Made by a program: the position numbers and the translations under genes | The notes under the pieces: model-generated | The model's database searches: none | What the model was told of the DNA's origin: nothing | Seen by the model: the letters and a program-made list of their open reading frames with translations, nothing else | Assembly: GCA_973895155.1 (NCBI GenBank) | Contig: OZ316892.1 | Coordinates: forward strand, 17,732,001-17,796,000 | Origin: Marsupella aquatica | Taxonomy: Eukaryota; Marchantiophyta | Direction of reading: 5' to 3' | Length of the DNA stretch: 64,000 nucleotides | Shown here: piece by piece, positions 34,860 to 53,662 of the stretch | Layout of the letters: each line of letters begins with the position of its first letter | How positions within the stretch are numbered: the stretch's first letter is position 1

Positions 34860-37800
34860 TCGTCTCATGGACACGTTCAATACATTTTTAAATCATCCCC
34901 GAGTTATCGGCACTGGGCCTTCACTGCATGGATGTACATAGCTCGATCGGTACTGGATCTCGGTACTCTCGAGCATCCTCCAGCAAATAGACTGCTTCCG
35001 TCTCGATCGGTCTTCCCAACTATGTTCATACAACCAAATCCCCCGCCCTTTTTCACATCATTGGAAAGATTTCTTCATACTCAGAAAATCACAGGATCCA
35101 AGGCTCAAGTCCATGTTAACCACAAGACGCGATTTTTTCTCGTTTATGAATCACATTTATCTCATGATTCCTCTCTTTCATGGCAGGAATTCCACCTTCG
35201 ATCGTTTATTCTCATAGCTTTACAAATTAACGTAAGCAATTGTTTGCGTCATTTTACATATGTTCTTAGAGAATCGGGAGCATGTATGAGCTTCGAATCC
35301 GGTCAATAGATCGATCAAGCTTCCGCCCCCGCATACTAGTAATTTAATTATTCACAATAGAATTATCAACCCGCGGTTTTCATTCTTTTAGATCAAAACA
35401 TCTTGTGATTAGTGTTACCAACTCCACGAGTTATTGCACTTGAACTATAAAGGTGGGACCACATGCACAGTCACTCGAACGGCGAAAGGTCGTTGTAAAG
35501 TTTATACTTGCCATCGTCAGGCTAGATAGGGATCTCGGTAGCATTTGCAGAAGCGAGGGCACAATACCCAGTTAGGCTACCCTTGCACACAAAGTTAAAA
35601 AAGTACTTGTCATTGTAATGTCACCCTACAGCATTTCGAACATTCGGATGCTCCATTGAAGAAAATGTTTCATCGCGTGCCCTTAGATTGCTTCCACATC
35701 TCTCACTCAATGGTGAGCCTTTCTGCTTGAGAATCTATTCATTTCCTAAAGAAATAAATAAATGGGAAGTAAAGAAGAAAGAGAGCGCCAGATGACTTTT
35801 TTTTATTTCCCTCTGGTAAAGACTCTGAGATTGCTTTCCAATCGCCATGTCCCTTCAACGTTTTCACTAATAACAAAGCTGACACGGACTTACGGATTTT
35901 TGCTTCCGTCGCTCATTCACGTTGAATAAGTGAATATATATATATACATTCTTGGAGTCTGGAATCCGACGCTTGTATGGAGTGCGGTATATATGTCGTA
36001 CTGATACGATAGCATCTTCTCGAGTAATCTCTCGATCATGCTGTTCTCTACATGTTGGCGGCCTTTGCATAGCCGCTATTGTAGAGTCTATCGGAGCTTG
36101 GTCTTCCCTGAAATTTGTTCGCTGTTGTATTTTGCCTTTGGCCCCTTTTGAGCAAAGGTTGGTTTGTCTTGGGAAAAACTGTTATTGAACACGTTCTCGA
36201 GAATTCCTGTACTTGTAAAGAACCTCTGTTTTCTCTAAAACCAGTTTTGAAGGAGGGCTACCGTAGGTCACTCGTTTTTCTCGATCTGGAATGCAGCATC
36301 GGCAAAAAGAATCAACATTCTCCACACGTTCTCCAAGCGTTTCCAGTTAACTCGTGAAGTGACAGGAGCTTTAAACTGAAGGTTTGACTGCTCTACGGAA
36401 TTGAAACATAGGAAACTGAATGGACTCGCCAAACGTTAGAAGATAGAGAAAGGAATTCGGGGGTCGTTTCATGCCCTCCTCACTGGTACGCAGGGATGAT
36501 CCGAGGTGCAACTGCTATAGAACAACTAGAAACCTTGCCTCAGTTCGTCTGTGGCTTCTAGTCTACACATATGAGCGGCTGTTGCACGAGACTGAGTCAA
36601 TAAGAAAGTAATTTCGACGTGAACTTGCTCCCGAATTTGACCAATTCATTTCCTACGAATTGGAAAACTTAGAAAATTATCAGGCAAAAGCAGCTTCTTG
36701 GGAATCATGCAATCCTATAAGGTTTTATCCAGGCAGACAAAGATGTTCAAGTGGGTGTATTTGACACGCTATTGTATCAAACGAGCTATTCACACAAAAG
36801 GGTTCATAAAAACGTTGTAATATAATTAGTAGATTAGATATCCATCACAATCCTGACAGGACAATGCTCATCGGAACTTCGCATACTTTAACATCAATTG
36901 CAGCTCAGTTGTTGTGCCGTCGTTTTATAGATGCTTCTCAATGATGGTGTGCCCTCTGGTCGGAGATCATCGTGCCGGGAGCTTCCGGTGCTGATGAAAC
37001 CACATCAAAGCACATTTCATAGGTGATTATTTCGTTCAAGCTACAGTCTGACTGACGTAGACAACAAAAGGTGTCGCACATCTTCGTTCTTCATTATTGT
37101 TGCAGAAGTAGATTGTCAAGATGTCATTGTCGTGGATTACCAGACTCCCAAGTTTTGTGGTGAAAAGCAACCACGCACCGCTGAGTGGGGTTTCCCCCGA
37201 CTGCTCTTTCCAACTGAATATCATTTTATGAACGCTTGACAACGTATAATCGCGTTGCTGCTAGAGCTTGATTTTTGGTTCAAGTTCAAATTCAACATCT
37301 TGTTGTACTTGTAACCCTTTCTAAATCTATGGCACCCTTGATTTGCTTGAGTGGTATGCCACACTTATGCATAGACATGGCAGATGATTTTGTCAAATCT
37401 CCAACTCTTAGAAAGTATTTTAATTCTTGCCTATAGCCGGCTTCATCCTCGAATCTCTCGATCAATTGCCTTTGGTTAAGAGGAATATATAAGTTGATTA
37501 TCCATTCTTGATTGAAGATAAAAAGTTGAGCCTTTCTACTGCTTCAGGAAGGGTGAAGCCTCACAGCGAGAGTCCTTCCTATGTCAGGCAACCCAATGTC
37601 GACAGCCTGACCTCAAAAAGAGCGAGCTGCTCACATCACTTTTCCAGCACCAGTCCGATCCTGTCCCAAGGTAGACCCATGATGTTGACAAAAGTTGTCT
37701 GGGCAGCAACTTCCAGCAAGCTCCACATTCAATGGCAAATCAAACGCTTGACGTTGCTGGCACTATCGCTTTAATTTAGAGTTGTCATGAAAGACCGCAA

Positions 37801-38405
37801 AATTTGAAAGCTTACAGAAAAGCTACAGTAGGGGTTTTGATAAAACATTAAAGAAGCTGAATCAAATTCTATTGTATCACATAATTCAATCTCTACCCTC
37901 CTTCAAAACACTTGAAGTCTTGACCGCTCGTTCCAGTTCTTATCTGAAATCTATTGCATGGTGCAAAACTTGTGACCGTAAGAAATAATGTACAAAGTGC
38001 AAAACCCCTGCACCACGTACAACAGCGCATCTGCCGGTGGGAAGGTTTGTGGGTTTGTTATACGCACATGCTAGCCAGAAAAGATTTTTTAAGATTGAAT
38101 ATGGCGAATACTCTTGCAATCTTAAATTCAAATGCTAGCCAGAAAAGTGTTCCAGAAAAGTCTATTCAGGCAAATACTTACTAATGTTCTCGACTTACAT
38201 TTCTTCCTAAAATGAAAGGTAATTAATGTTTCTACGAACCCCGATGGCACCAAGGCAGCAGGTCGTCCTTCCCCTCAATCAAAAGAAGCTTGTACAGCTC
38301 CGGGCCGGGGTCGTCCCTGGCCGCGAGGGGTAGGAGTTGGCTTGTGCAGGTCCGGCGTCCCGGGCTGATTCTTTAGTCCCAACAGGGAGAAGAGTTCACT
38401 TATTA
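34860..38405. other. NAC 3' region and intergenic DNA, no further gene recognised
   Basis: The first few hundred bases are presumably the NAC 3' UTR. Beyond that only short frames occur. A GC-rich patch at about 38230-38345 reads openly for about 30 codons on the minus strand (ending DDLLPWCHRGS, then stop) but lacks context to call it a gene. Confidence 0.5.
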
Positions 38406-38414
38406 TTATTATTA

Positions 38415-38631
38415 CAAGGAAAGACTTAACAGGACCCTCTGGCATCTCCTGACTTAACCAAACCCTTGTGAGTAAAATGCCATGACTACTTGGGCAAAAA
38501 AGGCTCTAAAATGCCATGACGACCTGGGCAAAATCGACAATCAGAGGGGTCTTGTTAAATCTTGATGGTATCTCGATGGACTGTTAATAAGTACAATCGA
38601 TACCAGAGGGGTCTTGTTAAGTCGTTTCTTG
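38415..38631. mobile_element. Candidate MITE, 217 bp, 9-bp TSD (Mutator-like?)
   Basis: The left end (CAAGGAAAGACTTAACAGGA...) and the right end form inverted repeats of about 30 bp with a few mismatches. They share the GACTTAAC block and CCTCTGG / CCAGAGG. Both ends are flanked by TTATTATTA (38406-38414, 38632-38640), a 9-bp TSD as made by Mutator-like elements. The caveat is that TTATTATTA is low complexity and an (ATT)n run lies there. A third partial copy of the end motif (CAGAGGGGTCTTGTTAA) is inside, near 38545. Confidence 0.5.
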
Positions 38632-38640
38632 TTATTATTA

Positions 38641-40691
38641 CTTACGTAAACTCAATCCAAGCGTCGTACTCGGTCCGGCCTGTAAGTTCGTCGCTGCCCG
38701 GGGGACTCCTACTCTGCTTTGTGCCTGTCCCTATCCTGACGGCCCGGAAGCGTCATCCGGTTTCACGGGCGGCGTCAGCTGGAATAAATGCACGGACCCG
38801 CTGGGCCGCTGGGCGCCTGGGCAGGACAACGGAGGCCCGGGGCGGGCAGAATCAGCAGGGCAGCGGCTGCCAACGCGGTTTTCAGCAGAGCAGAGCATAA
38901 AAAAGGCCAGACAATTGAAAAAGCATCCAGCAGAATGATTCACTCCTATAATAACACTACTTCTGTGTACGACGAGATCCCGCAACTACCCGCTACCCGC
39001 TACCGTGGACGTTCGGGGCTGGCCGGGCGGCGGCTTCTGCAGCTCGCCTGCTTTTCTCTCGCCTTCACTCACTTCCCGGTAACTTCGCATACTATGGTAT
39101 AGTGGTAAAGTGTAGTGTGTCTAAAGTGCATGCTTTGGGGACGGGTTTCACGTCTGGGTAATTGCAAATCATGTGACAAATATATAGTGTACTATGTTAT
39201 TCTATATCATGAAAAACGTCATTATTCTGTGTAAATCAGTGAGGAGGCTAATATGTTTTGGTTTCTGTTTTTGATGTGCAATTATAGCTTTTTGTTTTGG
39301 TTAGGTGGGTTAAAAGCCTCCACTAGGCAGAAAGTTTGTAAGATCACATTTTCACCCTAAGACTTGTCACGTACATATGGGGTCCTTCAATTTGAGGCCC
39401 TCAACTGATATCCTGGCTACATGTTGCTTAAGGATAAATGTGTGCCTTAAACGTCTCTTCTACTAGGTTCAACCATGGTCCACAAACATTGTGGCCCTTG
39501 TAGTCTCAACTTTGAAAATTGAAGACAAGACTTGTGTGGTTGTGCACTCAAGGCTTTATGCCAGAAATTGAAGGAGTTTTAAGGGTACTAGGATGGCACT
39601 AAGGTATGTGTTATCAGGTTACACACATAAATTGGACTCCTCATACACGCCCTTGTCCTGCAAGAGTCAACTGGATAAACCCATAAATCATTCTATGCAA
39701 TTTTCACTTCACCTATCAATGATGGATAAATGCATGTCTAGATTCAGTTATATCTATATACTTGTTGTCTAGTGCCTTACACTTCTGCACTTCCACCTTT
39801 ATAATACTTGAAAGAATTCCCTTGAGAAATGTGGGAAGAACCGGAGAGCATGCACTAATCCACGGAGTGCACTTGACACGTGGAGTGTGAGATTCTCCAG
39901 TACTGTCAGGTTGATTTCGTTATTATTATTCGGTCAATAGAAAGCATGAAGTGGATTTCAGTAAAGTAGTACTCCACTTTATAATTCCACTGGTCAGTCC
40001 ACTGGACTATTGACCCTCTTCTACAAGTAAGGAATGTTTGGATTTACTGGTATTTTTCTGAAATACTGCCTCTCAAGGCATTGGTGCTTGTGGTCTTTGG
40101 CCATTGTTGGACACTAGCGTGCTTTTGGCTCTTGGGTCTTCGTATGATTTTCTTTTGGTTTCTCTTTTTTGTGTTTTGGGCAGGTGTCACTTATGATACG
40201 TTGAGAACACTCCCCTTAGCAAAAAGCTGATAAGATCACACCTGACTCTTAGATCTATGTATGGTCAGATCTAGACCAGACCGTTGATTTTGGAAAATAA
40301 TTATTACAACTTTGGAAAACCTCTGTGTCATTTGCAAAGCCATTTCACCTGGTCAAATGTGGGACCCTAAACCCTAAACCATATTCCTGACTAGCATGTT
40401 TTGGCTATTTGATCTCTTTATGTTTTTCTCGTGTTTTCTCCCTTGTATTGGGTCTTCTGCCTGTCTCCCAATTTAGTGCCTTTTTTGTTCTTTGGCAGTC
40501 TTACATCTATCAAGGGTCTATAGGGGAGATGGGTGAGACCCACCTATTATTTAATATTTGTGAACTTATGGTGGGCCCTCTTTGTATTGGTATTTTTCTC
40601 CATGATAGAAACTGTGGAAACAAAATTAGTTTTGAATCTGTGGTTGTGGTTAGTTGATGATGTTCGGGACAGCTGTAAGATCTTCAAGGAT
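38641..40691. other. Intergenic stretch with no recognisable gene
   Basis: A GC-rich block at 38690-39060 has overlapping open frames without family resemblance. Near 39090 a short match to a tRNA A box (TGGTATAGTGGTAAAG) is not followed by a convincing tRNA fold. Two CCCTAAA units at about 40374 are too few to be telomeric. Confidence 0.5.
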
Positions 40692-40962
40692 ATGGGTAGA
40701 CGCAACTATGGGTGAAGACAAATTTGAGTTGTTTTGCTCTTCAACTTTTCTTTCCAGTAAACAATTTTTGATACAAAAATCTTAAATTTATGGATAGTGA
40801 CTAATGGAGCTGGAGCTGGGCGAAAAGATATGGTAGACGCAACTATAGGTGAAGGCAAATTTGAGTTGTTTTGCTCTTCAACTTTTCTTTCCAGTAAACA
40901 ATTTTTGATACAAAAATCTCAAATTTATGGATAATGACTAATGGAGCTGGAGCTGGGCGGAA
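40692..40962 (+). repeat. Two 137-bp monomers at the 5' end of the non-LTR element
   Basis: Units of about 40692-40828 and 40829-40962 are more than 90% alike by eye. Each starts GGTAGACGCAACTAT-like and ends CTAATGGAGCTGGAGCTGGG. Internal promoters of some LINEs are built of such monomers; that function here is inference. Confidence 0.85.
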
Positions 40963-40980
40963 GCATATTAAGCAGGGCAG

Positions 40981-43900
40981 ATGGGGGGCGGCAGTGTGGA
41001 TGGCTTCTCTCCCCTCCCCATTCCCCCTCCACCCATTCATCATCCTCCTCCGGCCTCCTCGTCCACATCTGTTCCACCCCCACCTCCTGTCCAGTCTTTC
41101 CTTGCTCCCTCCCCGGACGAGCGTCCCCTGCATACTTGTCCTGACTATGGATGGGTTGGCATCTCCCTCCCTCATCATCGCGGGCGGGGCCGGTGCCATC
41201 GTCGCCAGCAAGCACAATCCCAGCCTCAGCCCCCTATTGACCCGGTTAGCTCTGCCCCTCCCTCCTTGGAGGCTCCCGAGCAGGCATGGAGTTGGGTTCG
41301 CACTCTAGACCCCCTTCCAGCCTACCATCCAGGGTACATTAGACCTCGTCTTTATAACCACATTCCTCTGGCGCTGCGCCCTTTAGTTCGGTCCTCCTTG
41401 TTGCAACTCATGCAGCTTATCTTGGCGCATCCTATGGAGGTCTCCTACTGGTCTTTACTGATGCTTTTTCCACAGTGGACTCTTCCCCTCCCTAGTCATG
41501 GTGGTCGTGTGGGTCACCGTGAGACTGCCTCTCATATCCATCGTTTTTTGCGGGGAGATTGGGAGCAGCTTCAGGAAGAGTACTTTCTTCGCGCCCGGTC
41601 TTTTACCGCCCGTGCTTTGTCTGACCCAGCTCGCCACTCTCATCCCCCTGAGCATAGACGTCTTCGTCGCTCTTGTCGTTTAGCCCAGGCTGGTGAATAT
41701 CGTCGGGCTGTCCAGGCCCTTTCTCCCACCACACCAGCCCCCCTGGCGAGGTCACCTCGTCGGCCCTTCAGGATCTCCATCCGCAGCCCCATGATCAGCT
41801 CCCTTTGTTCGTAGAGGATTTTGAGCCTGAGGAGGATCTTCAGTTTAGTAGGGACCACTTCACCTATGCCTTCCTCCATGCCCCGCGTTGTTCTGCTGGT
41901 GGCCCCTCCGGCTATGTCTTTGAGCATTTTCGTGATTTATTCCCCCCTGAGGATCCTCAGTTTGGTTTTCCAGTTTTCTTCTCCTTTTGCCAGTGTATTG
42001 CAGCCGGTCGTTTGCCTCCTCCCGTCTCTCGGCTCTTGAGTGCTTCTCGTTTATTGGCCATGGCTAAGTCTTCACCGGGTGTTCGGCCAATTGCTATTGG
42101 GGAGGTTTTTCTTTGACTTGTGTCTCGCACACTTTCCTCACAGTTTTGCTCTGCACTATCGGATCATCTCTCTCCACATCAGTTTGCAGTTGGCGTTCCT
42201 GGCGGTTGTGAGACAGTTATTGCGGGTATTCGAGCTACCTTGGACCTCCACCCTGATTGGGTTGTCCTCCAGGTTGATGTCTCTAACGCTTTTAATACAG
42301 TTTCTTGGGCAGCCATTTTTTGTGCTTTGAGGGCGGCGGATCCAGACATCCAGTCCCTGATCCCCTTTGTCCGTTGTTTTTATGGACTCGAGGCCCCACT
42401 CTTCTATAGTCATCACTCCTCTACAGGTGTGTATACCACTCTTTCCTCTGCAGAAGGTACACGTCAAGGTGACCCTTTGGGTGGGCCTCTTTTTGCCATT
42501 GCCCATTTTACAGCTTTACGGGAAGCTGTCATGGCCCACCCCCAGTGTATCTTCCCCTCCCTTTCAGATGACACCCACATCATTGGCCCTCCTGCCGCGG
42601 TTACTTCTGCCCTCGCCACTCTTTCCACCCATTTGATGGGCCTCGGTTTACGAGTTCAGCCTGTGAAGGGTCATGCATGGAGTCCAGCTGGGTTACCCTC
42701 TGATCTTGTGCTTCCCCCAGGGTTCTTACGTCCAGCCGATGGTCTTCGGGTCCTTGGCTCCCCAGTCGGTACCGCCTCCTTTTGCTCATCTTTCATCGCT
42801 GACTCTATACAGGCTGCCTTAGCCCCTACTCCTATGCTCCCTAAGTTAGCAGATTCTCAGGCAGTATTTGGGATGTTGTTGAGGTGCATCCACCCTCGTG
42901 CGTCTTATCTGGCTAGGACGCATCCCCCTACCGAGGATCTTTGTCTCCACCTTCGAGCATTTGATGTCTCCATTCGTCAGACCCTGGCCTCTCTTTTAGG
43001 TCCGGGTACGTTGCTCTCATCTCCGTGGCTTCATCGACAACTCAGTCTTCCTATTTCGCAGGGTGGTTTTGGGCTTACTTCCATTGAGAGCCTTGCACCT
43101 TTGGCCTTTTTGGGTACGTGGGCGGTCGCCTTCTCGTTGTTGGCCGATCGTTTTCTTATTGAGGATCGCCCTTTTTTACTTTCATCTCTCATGGAGGTAG
43201 AGGAGGGTTCTCTCCCGTTTCAGGTTCATTTGCGCGCAGCGCGGTCCTCATTACCAGATCCCGTTCGCGCCGCGTTACCTTCTTTCCAAGAGTTTTTATC
43301 CTTGGATCCCGTTCGTCTTCAGGCAAACCTCACTGGGCGTATGCACACTTTCACCCTTTCCAGCATCCTCTCCGAGGCACCTGACACTGACCGAGCTCGG
43401 ATTCTTTCTTCCGGAGGGAAGGGCGCAGGTGGATGGCTTCAGGCCAATCCAGTCATTCCTCATTTGCGGATGTCTTCAACGGAGTTCTCCACAGCCATGC
43501 GTCTTCGTATGGGGCTGCCCCACCCACTTCTTGCAGGTTTACCTCCTTCTTGCACTTGTGGGAAGCCTTGTGATGCCACAAGTGTCCATCTTCTTCGGTG
43601 CAGTTTGGGAGGTGACACCATTATTGTTCACGACGTTGTGCGAGATACGACTGCTCAGGTTCTCTGTGGCTCTTTGGTAGGGGTGCGGCAGGAGGTGGTA
43701 CTCGAGTTACCTGGTCCTCCATCACAGCAGTTACGGGTGGATCTTACCATGGTCCGTGAGGATCAACGTACTTCGGCAGATGTCGTGGTGGCAAACCCAT
43801 TGCGCCAAGACATCATTGGGACAGCGACAACTACGGCAAGGGCAGCAGCGTCACGTGCGGCAACAACGAAGGAGGCCAAATATGCTGCACGAGCTTCATC

Positions 43901-44204
43901 TGACAGCTTCCTCCCCCTTGCTCTGGAACTATTTGGGCGTCTTCATCCTCAGTTTGATGGGCTTCTTCGGCAAGCTGCCCGGGATGTTCATGGCCGAATG
44001 GGTCCCACCGGACCCCCGCTTTCTATTTTGACCACGCACTTTCACCAACGCATTTCAGTCACCTTACAGCGTGCTCAAGCTCGGGCCATCTATCGTCGAT
44101 CTCTTACAGTGGGTGCTAGTGTGCCTCCGCAACGGCTAGCTCCCCTAGAGGATGTTCCAATCCCACTTGCCGATCTAATTTTGATCCTTGATGTGGACCA
44201 TTAA
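40981..44204 (+). pseudogene. Non-LTR reverse transcriptase / endonuclease ORF, broken
   Basis: The original frame of about 1,070 codons starts at the ATG at 40981. The first about 110 residues are Pro/His-rich, followed by a conserved helical region (RLRRSCRLAQAGEYRRAV). The reverse transcriptase follows with GGPSGYVFEHF, GVRPIAIGEVF, VDVSNAFNTV, GTRQGDPLGGPLFA and LSDDTHI (the two catalytic Asp). After it comes a zinc-binding motif (CTCGKPC...VHLLRC) and a nuclease-like region with RVDLTMV, ADVVVANP, KEAKYA and FLPLALELFG. A frameshift occurs in a C-run near 41730, and TGA at 42114-42116 replaces the codon before LVSRTL, probably from CGA. From 42120 to the stop at 44202-44204 the frame is open for 694 codons. 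The product would copy element RNA at a nicked target site. Confidence 0.82.
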
Positions 44205-44371
44205 CTTTTTGCCACATTTGCTAAGAATGATGAGGACCTCGGTTCACTTGTCACTTGCGTTAGTTTTAGTCTCTCTTTCTTGATTTTTAGGGGTTCCCTA
44301 TTGTTCATTTCTTATTTTTAGTTCCTCTTTCTTGGTGTTTAGTGGTTCCCTTTCTTGGTGTTTACTGGTTC

Positions 44372-44580
44372 CCTTTTGCTCACTTCTTTTTCAATTGGTT
44401 TAGTCCACTTGGGACCTCTTTTGTTTGTTCATTTGTGGTGTTTACTGTTTCCCTTTTGCTCACTTCTTTTTCAATTGGTTTTGTTCACTTGGGCCCTCTT
44501 TTGTTTGTTCCCTTTTGCTCACTTCTTTTTCAATTGGTTTTGTTCACTTGGGCCCTCTTTTGTTTGTTCATTTGTACTCT
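44372..44580 (+). repeat. Tripled unit of about 75 bp in the 3' UTR
   Basis: Three successive copies of a unit with CCCTTTTGCTCACTTCTTTT, CAATTGGTTT and CCTCTTTTGTTTGTTC lie before the element's 3' end. The truncated copy at 27303-28077 has a single unit. Confidence 0.85.
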
Positions 44581-44622
44581 GTTTGGTCCCTTTGTATATA
44601 AAAAGTGTGTATATTTCATTCC

Positions 44623-45832
44623 TAAGACTTGTCTTGCTATGTGTGATTCTATGTCCCTCCATAAACGCTGTATTGTCTAATACATTGCCTGTGATGAGAG
44701 GTCCACTGTCCCAGAAATGTGTCGTTGGTGAATCTCAGGGTAAGACGATAAGGGTCAAACCATAATCTTCTGTGCTTGCTATTCCTTCACATTTCACGGT
44801 TTCATGCAATCACATTTCATGCACGGAGATTCAAATGATGTACATTTGCAATGTATTCAATTTTTAATATGTTGAGTCTGACATGACCTGCGATCTTTGT
44901 CTAGAAGACAAGTGATAGCTTGGAAAAGATCAAAACCTCGAGGATAATATGAATGATAACCTATCCAACATGATCTTCGGAACCCTGCTGACCCAGAGAA
45001 GTATGATCTAACTCAAAGCTCGTCTGAAGGTCGGACTTTGAAAACTTCTCTAAACTTGAGGGAAGAGCTGAACCGGTGGAGAACAACAATGAAAATAGAA
45101 AAACAATGAAAATGTAAAGAAAGGTTGCAACCTTGTATGTTTGTGCCAGGGTTTCTCCACTTCGAGCAAGGTGAACGCTTGTGAGCAAACCGTTCCAGAA
45201 GTTTATGTTGTCCCCTGACTCCATGAAGATGGAGGTTGCAGAGACTCCAATTTCACAATGAACCCAAGGGCACACGCCTCCACGATTTCGTTGAAGCAGC
45301 TAGTCTAAGGCCTAGTAAAGACTTTGGAAGTCGCAAACCCACAAGATAGATGGCTGGCACACGAGAAGGTCAACAGCTCACGATGTCAGATGCCTGCAAC
45401 CTGTCTAATATTCCTCTTTCTCGATGAAAATAGTAATCAAGGCCAACTGAACCGCAAAAACTGTGCATCCACTGTGTCATGCTCGGAAGCGTTACTAGTC
45501 AAGCAATTTGGTCAAATTCTTTCAATTCTCAACCCCGGTGCTCCGAATCCAAAGGCAGGTGGCTTCCAGATTTGCTCACATTGATGAAACACCAAGCTTG
45601 GGGATGATAGGTGATTGCCTGTGTTTTAAAGTCTCGTAGTACCCAAGGCAGGTAGCTCCTAGAATTGGATTCAGCACCATGTATGGAGCATTGTCAGTGC
45701 TTAGCTTCTCTCAGAAGCCGCTGGATCCCACCGGACGGTTTTAGAAACCTCACCTGGCTGAGAAGGAATGCACTGTAGTGAAAGTGTCGGCAACCTGTCG
45801 AATATTTACATTAGAAGATCAGAGAATGGGAG
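44623..45832. other. Intergenic DNA and presumed MCM2 3' region
   Basis: No gene recognised. A 104-codon frame at 44961-45275 on the minus strand has a hydrophobic stretch but no family resemblance and lies just downstream of MCM2, so it may be chance. Confidence 0.5.
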
Positions 45833-52850
<7,018 letters not shown>

Positions 52851-52955
52851 TTCGGCTTGACCACTTCTCGAGTTATCAAAACCGTTCCTGGAGAGCGATG
52901 ACGACTTAATGCGTACAGAGACTTCGGTGGCCAATCACTGGGCTCACTCACTCAC

Positions 52956-52958
<3 letters not shown>

Positions 52959-53012
<54 letters not shown>
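52959..53012. repeat. (CT)n microsatellite
   Basis: About 27 CT units separate the two copies of the MCM2 first-exon duplication, in the presumed leader or promoter of the proximal copy. Confidence 0.97.
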
Positions 53013-53014
<2 letters not shown>

Positions 53015-53198
53015 CTCTCTCTTGGGCTTGGCCATCAGGGAGGTCCATTTGGGATGCCCATTTGAGATGGTCATTAGGGATGGCCTTCTCTAATGGGCAT
53101 CTCTCTTTCACTCTCTCTCGAATGTTGTTGTGCTGGTTTCGGGAACGTGGGGGAAATCTCGAATGTTGTTGTGCTGGTTTCGGGATTGTGGGGGAAAG

Positions 53199-53208
53199 GC
53201 GCGGGAAA
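53199..53208 (-). promoter_or_regulatory. E2F-type site, proximal MCM2 promoter copy
   Basis: The plus strand reads GCGCGGGAAA, containing GCGGGAAA, the complement of the E2F consensus TTTCCCGC. Plant MCM genes are known E2F targets in S phase. It sits about 350 bp upstream of the ATG at 52850. Confidence 0.65.
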
Positions 53209-53406
53209 GAAAGGCACAAATTCAGTCTTGACAATCCTGGACACAATCCATTCACTAATTTCACTCACTCCAAAATGCTTCTTGCCATCAATTCGAGTGG
53301 ATTGGAGTTCCCTGAAACTAAAACTGCAGTTGAAGGAAAACATCAATGTGGTCGGACCCCGGCCAGAATCTCAGGTCAATATAAGACCAAAACGATCCGA
53401 TCTTAC

Positions 53407-53409
53407 CAT
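53407..53409 (-). other. Alternative MCM2 first coding exon (ATG only)
   Basis: In the distal copy of the duplication the same context (GCCGAAATG then GTAAGAT on the minus strand) is preserved. Splicing to the acceptor at 52690/52689 would give exactly the same protein from a second promoter. Use of this exon is inference. Confidence 0.45.
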
Positions 53410-53587
53410 TTCGGCTTGACAACACTTCTCGAGTTATCAACTTCCGTTATGACGGCTCAATGCGTACAGATACTTCGTCGGTCAATCACTGGGCTGAGCT
53501 CACTCACACTCTCTTCCTCTCAATCGTTCTCTACGGAGAGAGGGAGTGACAGTGTTGTTGTGCTGGTTGGGGGAACGTGGGGGCAAA

Positions 53588-53597
53588 GCGCGGGAAA
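53588..53597 (-). promoter_or_regulatory. E2F-type site, distal MCM2 promoter copy
   Basis: An identical GCGCGGGAAA lies about 180 bp upstream of the ATG at 53409, followed by the same GAAAGGCACAAA as at the proximal copy. The E2F site is therefore part of the duplicated unit. Confidence 0.65.
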
Positions 53598-53662
53598 GAA
53601 AGGCACAAACGGACTCCGGGAAAAAGCACCCGACGAGTCTTTTCTTTTGAGAGGGGCTTTCT

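Larger units (their letters stand above)
40692..44622 (+). mobile_element. Non-LTR retrotransposon with restriction-like endonuclease, near full length
   Basis: This is an element of about 3.9 kb. It has two 137-bp direct repeats at the 5' end, one long reading frame (now broken twice), a 3' UTR with a tripled unit of about 75 bp, and a 3' end AAAAAGTGTGTATAT shared with the truncated copy at 27303-28077. There are no LTRs and no apurinic-type endonuclease domain. The reverse transcriptase is followed by a zinc-binding motif and a PD-(D/E)XK-like region. The exact 5' end and TSD were not determined, because no convincing match to the right flank was found. Confidence 0.75.

Noticed and set aside
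38230-38345. Minus-strand GC-rich coding fragment ending DDLLPWCHRGS
   Set aside because: About 30 codons, no recognised domain, no splice context that could be trusted.
39087-39165. tRNA gene or SINE head (TGGTATAGTGGTAAAG, GGGTTTCAC)
   Set aside because: A box-like similarity only. No proper B box, acceptor stem or cloverleaf could be drawn.
40600-44660. TSD for the full-length non-LTR element
   Set aside because: The sequence after the 3' end (TTCATTCCTAAG) has no convincing match near the presumed 5' end, so no TSD was assigned.
44961-45275. Minus-strand frame with a hydrophobic segment, downstream of MCM2
   Set aside because: No recognisable family; may be chance in the MCM2 3' region. 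The real last MCM2 exon is 45946-45833.
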